Shown here: piece by piece, positions 25,201 through 37,200 of the stretch
Layout of the letters: the number at the start of each line of letters is the position of its first letter
Position numbering within the stretch: position 1 is the stretch's first letter
NCBI GenBank assembly: GCA_964019415.1
Contig: OZ025884.1
Location: 580,001-644,000, forward strand
DNA: 64,000 nucleotides
Reading direction: 5' to 3'
Source: Ianthella basta
Taxonomy: Eukaryota; Porifera; Demospongiae; Verongiida; Ianthellidae
Position numbers and translations under genes: made by a program
The notes under the pieces: model-generated
Seen by the model: the letters and a program-made list of their open reading frames with translations, nothing else
What the model was told of the DNA's origin: nothing
The model's database searches: none

Positions 25201-28200
25201 ATATGTGCATAGTCACTGCCTCTGTGAGCACAGTCTATAGTTTGATTATATTTTTATGTGCATTGATTTGTGTAGGTATTTACTCGTCAGTTTCATGCTC
25301 TGGTTGGCCTGGGAGTATCTAAACACTCATTTGAGGTACAATTACCACAACATACTAATTGCACATGCAATGTAGCAATGTAAAGGCTCATTAATACATT
25401 ATTCAGTAATTGAACAAATATAATCAATGTTGAGCAGAATGAATGAATGCTGGTTGCTGAAACATCCTGCAATCAGTGTTCATTCATTTTGCTATGGAAT
25501 GACTACATGTATGTACATGCATTGCAAATCTTGATATTCTTCTTGGTAGAATGCTGACACTGTGAGGCGCAAAACAGTTTATAGGAAGTTTGTGCAGTCA
25601 TTTGCTACAAAGAGGAGCAAACCAGCAAGAACTAGCCAGTAAGTTTGCTTGTAGTGTATAATGACTGCATAAGTTGGAATTGGAGAGCTTGACTGATCCT
25701 ACTGCATGCCTTCCACTATCAAGAGTTCTACTGGACCAGCAAGAAGTTTCATCTGCACTGTTCAAGGTTGCCTCTGAAGGTAGGACTCTTGTAAAAGCAA
25801 GCCAAGAAGACCTGGTTGACAAGGAGAAAATACATTCAGAAGATGTACAGCAGCTTACCTCTCCCATTAGCCATCACTCATTACCTCCTCTTGAGCTGTC
25901 ACCCCCTTTTCCTGGAGGCGTGAATGTGCCTACTGCTCCTGCAGCACTGCCGAAACAGCAACTCTTGTTCCTTCCAGATCCGCCTAGTAGCAAGGTTTGT
26001 AATTTGCTTGCAATTGTTTGTTCTTATCATTGCTATAGGTCAGCAATATTATTCTATAACGTCCAGTTCATTACTGAGGTGTTGATGTTCATTTCCACTA
26101 AATTGCTGAGCTGGCATATTTCAGCATGTTACATAGTGCATAACCTTTATTTCAGATCACCACTGATGAGTGTATTGTGCCACATTCACATCAGCCACAG
26201 GAGGACAAATGGCAGGAGCCAGAAACGAAGTATGCTCCAAGGAAACAACGTCCAAAGAAAGGCAGAAAAAGAGAATCTGAACGCAAGGAGACCAAAGAGC
26301 AACTTACTGCCTTACCCATCAAACCTGCAGCACGTAAAGGTGTTGCTGAGCCAGCTCCATTTGTTGTTAAATCGGAGCCTAAAACAAGCAGAAAAGGAGA
26401 ACCTAAACTTTCTGCCCTACCTGTCAAACCTGCCACACGTAAAGTTGCTGCTGAGCAAATTCCATTATCACAGGAGACATCTGCAGCTGCACTAAAAAAA
26501 CGGACACTTCTTCCAGCCAGTGTACCATCACAACCTACAGGTACTTTAGGCAGAAGCATGCAGTGCATTATTAGCCTGGTTACATTGTTGACTTTTGTGT
26601 CTATTTACACAGGTGAAGCCTTGCAGCGCCCCACAGTGGCATTCAAGCATGAGGACCCTCATGGACCTGTGATTCCCACAAAGTACTATCAGTCTGCAAT
26701 GGTATGTATGTACGGTGCATGGAAAAGGTAATGTTAACTGAAAACTGCCAATAATTTCACCCTTTCATTGATAACGAGCGGTGAACGGTGAAACGTTAAC
26801 TGTTAACGTGTCACAGTAACCAGTTAATGCGACGGCATTGTAATGTACATACGACAGTATATTCCGGGTGTTCAGTGATAGTGAAAAGATAGGAAGATTG
26901 TCTTGTCACTCTTAACTGCAAACAGCAGATCGGGCAGCTCTATTTCAAGCGGAGGTGTCCAGTAGGAGAATCATCAAAATTCTAGCAGCAGAGGAACTCA
27001 AAGTCCCCAAGAATACTGGACTACTTTTTCCAAGTACAAGGTGTGCGGAGTTCGCGTCTGCCAACCATTATGATGTGACGTCATTTGTTGTCTACTTGAA
27101 AATGGAGGCTAAGAAGCAGTCTGTTTGAGGCTTTTGATTATGGCAGATGCTGCAAGGTCACGCCCAATGTAGCTATTGACCATCGCCAAAGCACAAATGT
27201 GTGGATATGTATGTGTGAGCCGTTAACCATTAAACGGTAACCGCTACCAGTTGACGCGTTGTGACAATCACTGCTTAGCTAGCTAAACCATCAAAACTTC
27301 ATGGATAAATTTGTCAGTACTTCGAAAACCACAAATCGGGAAACAGAATTATTGTTGCCTTTTCCATGCACTGTACCATAGTTGTTAATGGCTGGTTGTA
27401 CTTCATGCAGGCAAAGATATCAAGGCCAACACATTATGAAGCAATGGGCTTAGTGGATCCTTCTCATCCTGGACAAGGAGGAGACTTTGATGACGAAGCT
27501 CCTGTCACTCTGCTTGGGAAAACGGGCAAAGACAAGAGCAAAGGTGGAAAGCACACGTTACATTTGTGCCCACTTATAAACCTGTGTACATATGACTGTG
27601 ACATTATGTATGCCTCTAAAATGTATAGGGCGTTCTGTGGCAATAAAGGCAGAGTGCTTTGCTCTGATATGTGGGCAATGCCTGGAGCAGCTCTCAGACC
27701 AAATGAGAATGAGACCACTTGGTACATGCAAAAACAAAGGACACATTAAGGTACATATTGAGCAATTATATATTTAAAGTGAGATACGCACATCACTGTA
27801 TTCAATGTTTGCATGACTTCTTCCATTATACCACACTTAGAAAATGATTGTCCGGCCAAAGGAAGGTGTCAACGTGCCTGTCAGGAACCGCAGACTACCC
27901 AGTGGGCAAATCTGTAAAATGGAACCTTGTCCTTATTATCCCAACTGCTTCGAAGGGGACATGTGCCAGCTTGCTCATGGAAAGGAAGAGCTGGGCTACT
28001 GGAAAGGTATGACCTGCTAGCAATGTGCAGAATTTACAAAGGGGTTGGTTCTCTAATACCAGCTTCACAACAGGGTTGAAAACCTTGCCGACGTTTCGAC
28101 CAGATGCTCTGGTCTTCTTCAGGGCGAAGATCTCAATAGAATCAGAATCATCTTCGCCCTGAAGAAGACCAGAGCATCTGGTCGAAACGTTGGCAAGGTT

Positions 28201-31200
28201 TTCAACCCTGCTCTGAAGCTGGTATTAGAGAACCAACCCTTTCTGATGCCTGAGCCAGCTGAGAAGCCCTCACTTCAGAATTTACAAAGTCCTACAATTT
28301 AATGAAAGAGCAAATACAGCTTTCCTTATGTATGTATATGTACACGTGTATGGTACTCTGCTTTCCATGCATGCTGCAGCAATTTATACGGAGCAGATAG
28401 AATTGTGCCTGGATTGCAGGTGTCAGGCCGCTGAGCTATTACTGCAGCAATGCCAGTTGAAAGGGCATAAAGGCAGTATTGTTGTTTACAGTGATGCAGA
28501 ATGTAGAGAGCTTGTCCCTGTTCACTGGCCAGTGAATGCCTCCAAATTGCCCCTGAATGAGAGGTCTACAGTGACCGAAGAACATCTCAACATTTGCGAT
28601 GATCGCACAGAATGCTCTTCCCCGCATCACTACCTGGAGGCAAAGATTCTCAACCAATGGAGGGAGAACACTGTTGTGATAAACACAAGACCTTCTCCTG
28701 TGAGAATTCCTAACAGCTTGTATCCAATATATAGAATGCTTATTACATCATCTGTGCCCTCACTCATGCAGACATGGTTCCTAGCAGAGTTGAAGCGGGC
28801 AGCAACCATGTACAAGAGAGTAAGTGTTTCATGACATTCAAGCATTCATAATTATTAGTTGTGTGGCCATTCCTTCAGGCCATTTCCTCTCTCGCCCTTT
28901 GGGCAGCAGCCTATAGACCTGTTATTACTTATTATATAATTATGTCATATTGACCGTTAGCCATCTTGGAAGAGCAAATGATGATACCATTTACTGTTGT
29001 GGGGTATCATTCCAACGCGGTGTTGCTTTGTTTTGAAAGCACAAAGTAGTCTAAGAGGAAATGGCTGTACCAAATGCATTAACCGTTGAGCTCTATACCA
29101 AGGTCAGCGACAGCATCCAGCTCTGATACTTGGTTGCAAACAGCTTTGCTGACCTCCGGTGACAAGGGATTCGAACAAACTCATGCATATGTGTGGTTAG
29201 CTCTAGCAATTTCTGGCTGCACTCAAGTCAGAATCATGCTTGTTTAAGTGAGTGGTGACAGTATATAGGTATACAAAATCAGCCCTTCCAGTCGCCATTC
29301 TTATTCACTAGATTCATGCACCCAACAATATGTGAGGCGAACTTCCCCATTCTTAAGCTGATTTGGTGGTTCTGCAAGATGGCTGATGACTGATTTTGAC
29401 ATCATAACTATGCATACTGCAGCAGGTCTATACATTCGTAGTCAGAGGATTTTATTGTTCAGACCCCATGCATGGTGTTTTGGGGTGTCATGCCGTAAAA
29501 GTTCCCCCCGCCAAAATGGTTCCGCCGGGCCAAAAATGGCAGAAAATGGCTGCCGTAATGGTTCCGTCGTAATGACAAAGTCCCTTTCGTCTCCCGATAT
29601 TCGTTGTTGTGGTGGATCTTGAGCGCGCAGCGAAGACATGTCAGCTGAAATCGTCTATTCATTGAACAAAATCGTCTACTCATCGAACGAAATGGCCTAT
29701 AAATCGAACCAAAGCGCCCATCTAATGAACGAAATCGCCCTTTCATCGAACGAAACATGTTATCCTGGATTGAGAAAGCGTCCCAGCCTAGGGAAAGACG
29801 TCAGGGTACAAGTACACGACGAATCTGCCCGTCAATCCGCGCTGGCGTTGGTAATTTAGCAGAGGGGAACCATTTCGGTTGCCGTTTCAGTTCCGCGGGT
29901 GGGCTAATTATGGGGGGGGGGGGGCAAATTTGGCATGATAGGGCCACAAATTACATAGTGTTTGCTTGTCTTTTGTAGATGGGTCCACTACCCATAGAGG
30001 TACTCTCTGAAAGAGATGGATGTCTGGCACAACCTATCACACGTGCCAATTATTTAGAGAAGCTTCTCCTGCTAACTGAATGGGAGCAGCACACGCACAT
30101 GGAAGCTCTTGAAAAGTAAATATAGTTCATTGATCATGTAATACTACGTACAATTGTGTGGTTTTTCACTATATCACTGCCTTGCATTTGCTTCAGGTAC
30201 AATGGGCTGTACAAATTTGTGGTGAAGAAATTTGCAGATATGGACCAAAGCTCAAGACAGTGCCATCGTGGTCAACCTGGTGGAGAAAGAGAAGATGGCT
30301 TTTGTGTAATTCTCTGTATGCCCGACTTGACGGCTAATCATTTGCGTCAAGCTGCATCTTGGGTATCCATGAAGTTTCAGAACAGTGATATTCTGGAAGG
30401 TACCATACAGAGATTGCCAAAACGTATTGGCTCTGAGTTTTGTCTGGCAGTTAAAATTGATGAAACAAGGGGTAAAGGTACACAATCCCAGAGACAAGGC
30501 ATACCCCAGTTCCTGACACATGCTTCTTCCCAAGGAGTGGATGTCAGTTTCATTCTTAAGCACAGCTACTTTACTTCCCTTCGCAATGCTCTTCGCCTAT
30601 TGCCACCTCACATGGTTGATAAACTAGTTCCTGACGAGAAAACATTGCAGACTAGAAGGAGAAAGGAGACTGCTGCTGATGTTGACTATCCTGTTTTAGA
30701 TCAGTTTGATCTAGATGATGAATATCAAGAACCAGCGTGCCGTAAGGTACTGAATGCATCGACTACTGCCCCATTCCTCATCACCGGACCTTTTGGTGCT
30801 GGCAAGACCCGTCTTATAGCTACCGTTGCACTGAGGATTCTTCTACACAATTCAAAGTGCTTTATTCTGATCGCAACACACCACATTAAAACTGCTGATC
30901 AGTACATTGAAAAGTACTTTGCACCATTTCTGGAAGTTGAAAAGTTTGATATGAAGAATAGATTGAAGGTGGTGCGTGTCATAGGAAATGATGCTTTCTA
31001 CGACTCAAAAAGCAAGTACACTGAGAGGGTCAATAACATGGACTCAGCAACTGTGAACAAGTGTAACCTCATTGTTACAACATTTGGCACCATGCTCAGA
31101 CTTCAGCAAGTTTTAAAGAGTCATCATCTCCCACCTTTTACACACATTTTCATTGATGAGGGAGCTCAAGCTCGTGAACCGGAGACTCTTGGAGCATTCT

Positions 31201-34200
31201 GCCATGCTGGACCTGGCACAAAGATTGTCCTTGCAGGAGATCACAAGCAGGTACTGTGCATGGGAATGCTAGCTACAGTATGTGTGGTCTGTGCAGACCT
31301 ACAATGTACACATGCACTGAACAGCATTACATGTTCATGCTGTTACCCAAGTCCCATCCTCAGGAAGTAATCACAACAGTATTATCTTACTGTAACATTG
31401 CAGACAAGCAGCAGAAACAGTGAAACAGAAAACTAGTGAATGCATTGTGTTTCTGCATGTGTGTGTATGAACAGTGACGTTAATGTGTGCTCTTTGTGTG
31501 TACTCAGGTTGGCCCACAGACCAGTGTATTGGGCTCAAAGGCTCGAGATAATGGCTTCACTGTATCACTGGTTGCTCGACTCCATAAACTGTACAAGCGA
31601 GGGAAAGTCGCTGAACCGTATCAAGCTGTTATGCTTACCAACCACAGGTCCCATCCTTCCATTTTGTGCCTTCCCAATAGCCTTTTCTACAAATGTTGTT
31701 TGCAGGTAGGGTGTGGCATCAATAATCGGAAGTCATCAATAATCGGTAACCAGATCTCGACCGTTACAGCTTCTTTCGCCACGATTCTTGGTGCACATGT
31801 AGAGGAGAAGTATTCAAGAGGATGCAGAACGTTTGGCGTGGATCCGCTTTTCCGAACACAAGATATTGCTTCAAATACGCTATTTCCGAAATAACATAAA
31901 TTCGGTTGGAAGTCATCTAAATTCGGTCGGCGACTTGTGCATCGCGAAGCTAGAAGATTTGTGCACTCTTACCATCTAAGCAGGTGAGTACACTCAAGTC
32001 CTGGCCGCAGCAGAAGATTAGAGCGAATTGGTTTACCGGCGACGACGCACCACTGCCTTGAACAGGAAGCGCTGGGGTCATCAAAAATCGGCAACTTCCT
32101 AAACTATCCCATTGCAGGTTTTTTGAATTTGCGACTTGTCCGTGACTGCAGTTTATAGCAATTGTCTTTCCCTTTCCTCTCTGAGTGCCTGGGAGCGAAC
32201 TGTGTGCCGAAACGTTTCAAACGAGCCTCAAGGTATGCCTTCAGCATGCACGCCAGCCAGCCATTTGCATATTTGTGGTTAAGTCACACTCCATAACAAA
32301 GCTTCACAAAGTATACACTATAAGGCTTCCAAAGTAAACATTCATTAAACAGCTGGCCATGACCAAACACAATAATGTCTACTGAGTGTGAATGTGACTG
32401 TTCCCTTGTAGACATGGCTGGCTGTGCTCCACTTCGTGTTGCTGGTCAGTCTTCCTTGCAATCAAGGATTGCAAGATCCCATGACAAAGTAGCTGTACCC
32501 TTCACTACTACACGCCCTCAGACCTATCGAGGATACAGTATCCTTAGTATGGACAAGGCATGCGAAGCTGTGCTGACAGGCAAGCTAACTGTAGGAGCAG
32601 CTGCTGAAGAATACGGAGTCCCCAAATCTACCTTGTATGACAAGGTAACTGGGAAGGTCCCTGTCAAGGCCAAGAGTGGCAGGAGAGCATATCTTACGGA
32701 TGAAGATGAAGCCAAACTTGTAGAGTTTTTGGTCGATTGTGCTTCGGTAGGGTATGCCAAATCCCGACGAGATGTGCTCGCAATTGCCCAGCAGATGGTC
32801 AATGCCCGCAATCCTGATTGTGATGTTGAACTGACAAAAGGATGGTGGGACAGATTCCGCCAACGGCATCCAGAGATCTCACTCAGACATGCTGAGCCCC
32901 TCTCTTATGCTCGAGCGATCGCCAATAATCCGCAAGTCATTGAAGCTTACTTCAATTTGCTTGAAAAGACCATCACAGAATATGGCTTGGCCCATTGTCC
33001 AGGGCAAATCTTTAATTGTGACGAAACAGGGATGCCCCTAACTCAAAAGCCACCTAGAGTGGTTACAAGTGTAGGCCAGAAGCATCCATACACCATAACA
33101 TCAGGTGACAAATCGCAGATCACTGTGATGGCCTGTGCCAGCGCGAGTGGGTACAGCATACCACCTATGGTCATTTTCGACCGGAAACACCTTCAGGTCG
33201 AAATGACCATGGGAGAAGTTCCGGGAACCTTCTATGGTTTATCTGACAGCGGATGGATGAATGCTGACTTGTTTCATGAGTGGTTCAGTAACCACTTCCT
33301 GGTGCATGCACCATCCAGTCGGCCACTTCTCCTTCTCTTAGATGGCCACTCATCTCATTACAACCTAAATACCATATCTATGGCTGCAGAAGAGGATATC
33401 ATCCTCTTCTGCTTACCTCCACACACCACTCATGTTCTCCAGCCCTTGGACAATGGCATATTCTCCTCATTAAAGGAGCACTGGATGCAAGGGTGCCATC
33501 AGTTTTATACCAGGAACCCTGGAAAGATTGTGACGAGGAGAAGCTTCATGAGCGTATTCCAACCAGCTTGGATACAGGGGATGGCCATGTCTAACGTCAT
33601 TGGATGCTTCCGCGCCGCAGGAGTTTATCCGACTGACCGCAGAGTTGTGCTGTCACAACTTGGGCTGAAGGCTGCTGGAAGTCCTCCATCACCCACACCC
33701 ACACCATTTGTACCTTTCCACACACCATGGAGGGATGGATCTGCACACTACCCACCAGCTGATTCACCTCCAAGTACTCCATTCTCACAGGGTGAGATGG
33801 AGTACTTTCAGGCACGCCTGAAAGAATCTACAGATGCCAGATTTGCGCTGTGGCTACGAACATTCTACCCAGAAGCAACAATCCACGGTACAGCACAAGG
33901 TGTATTGGAAACCATCCTCCGTCGACCAATACCTCCAGCACAGCGCAAGCCTCCTCAGGTGCAGTGCAGTGCTCGTGTCCTCACTAGTCTGCACTGCATG
34001 CAGGAGCTACAAAAGAAAGAGGAAAAGAAGAGAATGAAGGAGGAGGAAAAGGAGCGCAAAAGAATTGAACGTGAAGAACGCAAGAAAGCAAAGGAAGCAG
34101 CAAAGATGATAGGTACAGAAATAACAAAAAAACATTCTTTTATTAGAAATCTGCAAACCTACCTGATTGTGTGCACAGTATGTATGCACTGGTATGCTTG

Positions 34201-37200
34201 TTCTCTGTAGGAAGACAGCCAAATAAGCAAGCCGCAGATCCAGCACCAACTACACAACAATTCAGCACTGAGGAGGTACGCTTGTACACAAGGAGGAAGG
34301 AGGAAGGCTACGACCTACCCGATCCACGATACAGGCAGTGGTTGGCAAGTGGCACTGACACAGCAGGATCAACTTCCGTGGCTGCCTCTAGCAGCCAACC
34401 AGCAGCAAACGACGACTCGCCTTCATCTCCAGAACAGTCCGACTGTCAAACTGGGCAGTGTGGGCATCCGAAGGCAAGGAAATGGGTTCAGTGCGACCAC
34501 TGTCCGCGGTGGTATCACCGTTTGTGCGCAGGGATAGCCTACAAATGCGCCAAGGAGAAGACGTACAAGTGTCCTGCTTGCACCCTGCAGTCTTGACCAT
34601 ATCTCCACAATGTACTGTAGTGACCACACATGCCAGCTTTTCTGACTGTCGCCATTTTGTAGTCTCATTCTGTTCCGATTTTTGATGACCCCAGCGCTTC
34701 CTGTTCAAGGCAGTGGTGCGACGTCGCCGATAAACCAATTCGCCCTGATCTTCTGCTGCGGTCAGGACTTGAGTGTACTCACCTGCTTAGATGGTAAGAG
34801 TGCACAAATCTTCTAGCTTCGCGATGCACAAGTCGCCGACCGAATTTAGATGACTTCCAACCGAATTTATGTTATTTCGGAAATAGCGTATTTGAAGCAA
34901 TATCTTGTGTTCGGAAAAGCGGATCCACGCCAAACGTTCTGCATCCTCTTAAATACTTCTCCTCTACATGTGCACCAAGAATCGCGGCGAAAGAAGCTGT
35001 AACGGTCGAGATCTGGTTACCGATTATTGATGACTTCCGATTATTGATGCCACGCCCTAAGTACATGCACACATGATGCAGGCATGCATTTTCCTGCTTG
35101 GCAATTACTCCAATATTAATGTTGCTGATGTGCAATTCTCACTTAGCGCGATTTTCCACCATCATTCAATTCACTTTTGCAGGCTTCTTCTAAGAGCCAG
35201 TTACATCCTGATTATAAGAACTCACTCCATTTTGTGTGCACCTCCCTGGATGAGTTTAGCCCTGATGCCAATTGGCATAATGGTACAGTCTACGAAGAAC
35301 AGATTATGAATGAGGTAGAAGCTGCTGGGGAGTGGGTGGAAAGGTTCATCGATGACAAGAAATGGCCTGAAGTGGAGTGGGGCCCTAAGGACCTCAGTAC
35401 ATTGTGTGTGGTGGTGCCGAACAAACTTGCAGTGAGTTATTTGTAGTCTACAGCTGTTCATGTAGTGATTGTTAAACTGTAATCAGACACTTGGATGGTA
35501 GCACACCTACATATGTGGATGCTGTGGTGATACGTATTCTGCACAGGAGTTGACAGTTGGGAATATGGCAGATTACTCTCAAATCGCCAACTCATCAGGA
35601 TAATTCGATGCCAAACATTTCCAGCCATGCAATGTTACAATTTTCCTGGCCTAGTGCCTAATGCAATTGCAATTGCAAAATTCTAAAATTATTGCAGTAT
35701 TTCTGAGTAGAGATCTTCTGCTACTTAGAAGGATGCATAACACAGGGACATTTGTAGAGTGTGCACACTTGCTGATACATAGATGCCAGCATAGATTCCA
35801 GTCCAGTATGCATGAATTCAGTAAACATTGGCAAAACCATGTAGTCAACACTTCACAGCTGACAGTTAACATAGTTAATGTGTGCATGCTCAATCATTGA
35901 CGAAAAATGGATATTGATTCTTTTTAGTATACCAGCTATTCAACTGTTTGACGTTGTAGGAGAGAAAGTGGAGAGAATATGCTCGATGGTATGATCGTCG
36001 GCATGGCATTGTGAGGGATGATGAAGGCTTGCGAGCTGTCACCTGCCATGTGGCATACGATATACAAGGTAGATGCTCAAACAGTGCACATGCATGGCAG
36101 CATGCAATTTTGCAAAATAGAGTGCACCATCTGTCTATTCCTCTGTCCATTCCTTTGCCCTCAGGTCGCGAGTTTCGAGCAATATTCATATGTACAAGTG
36201 AGGCTGTGGATGAAAGCTGTGCTACATTAGATCCCGTCAAGAGCCTGTGTGACCAATATGTATTCAACACTGTCATCACACGGGCAGGCTCACTGGTTGT
36301 AGCCATTGGGAACCCATTTCGGCTGATGAAGATTGAGGCAATGGGTGGACGAGGCGATGATACGATTAGTCAACGGTCAGCAGGTAAGATGAAGTGCTGG
36401 CAGACATTCGTCTTTCGTTGTCTGCAGTGTAGGTCTCTGCTCCTGACTGAAGAACTCATTCTTGCACGTCAGTCATCGCCAAAGAAAGCATCTGAGCAGA
36501 GAAAGAGTCTGTCAAACCTTGAGGATATTATGTTCAAGGAAGCACGAAGAGGTCTGTACAAGCTTTCTCAGACCCCAGATGACTTTGGGGACAGTATTGC
36601 AAAGGCGTACAATGATAGCTTTGCAAAAAAGAATCAAAAGCTGACTCTTGCGAGCAACCCCAAAGTGGGCACTTTGGAGTGGACAGCTGGAGCAGCTGGA
36701 GCAGCAGCAGACTCTCAACCTCCAGAACACAGTGAAGGACAAGCTGACAAGGATGCTATCCTTTATCGCTTGTGGCAGAACAAACGTACTTTGTGCACTG
36801 CAGTTCCAGTTGACCCTGCACACAAGAAGTCCTACAACATTGTGGGTGTGCAGAACAGAAGGGGTGCTTTCAATGGTGCCTTGGTTGAAATTGAAGTGAT
36901 CAACGTGGAATCAGGACATGCAAAAGTTGTAAATGTGCTGGAACGTGGTACAGTTCGTCCCATGATCTGTGTGGTTGACAGCTTTGACCCCACTGTGTTC
37001 ATACCTGTGGACAAGAAGAGCCCAAGATTAATGAACCTACCCCATGTTCCCAGAGAGTTGATGAGAAGTGACAGTAGTGACGATGAGTTCTCAAATGAGT
37101 TTAGGAAGAGTCAAGAACAAAAAGCACCTTACGTTGTTTGTTTCGATCCCTTATATCTTGAACCAAGAGAAGTTCCCAAGATCAGTCACATCATTCCAAA

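Larger units (their letters stand above)
30197..36383 (+). other. Gene B SF1 helicase 1 (exons 15-19 start), interrupted by a transposon in intron 16
   Basis: Walker A is GPFGAGKT (aa 1255-1262). Motif II is IDEGAQ (Asp1378, Glu1379). Motif III is VLAGDHKQ at the end of exon 15. Exon 16 carries LTNHRSHPSI (motif IV region). Exons 18-19 carry the EFRAIFICTSEA and NTVITRAGSLVVAIGNP (motif VI) segments, followed by KCWQTFVFRC. All core ATPase motifs of a UPF1-like SF1 helicase are present, so it should be active if expressed. Confidence 0.88.

Noticed and set aside
29386-29978. Small proteins encoded over the 29.5 and 56.3 kb repeats
   Set aside because: The same peptides appear in both copies only because the DNA is repeated; no start context, splice signals or known domain.
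36384-36430. Possible small intron after SAG (GTAAGA donor) in gene B exon 19
   Set aside because: Neither nearby acceptor keeps the frame open, and reading through gives KCWQTFVFRC, the conserved segment after helicase motif VI.
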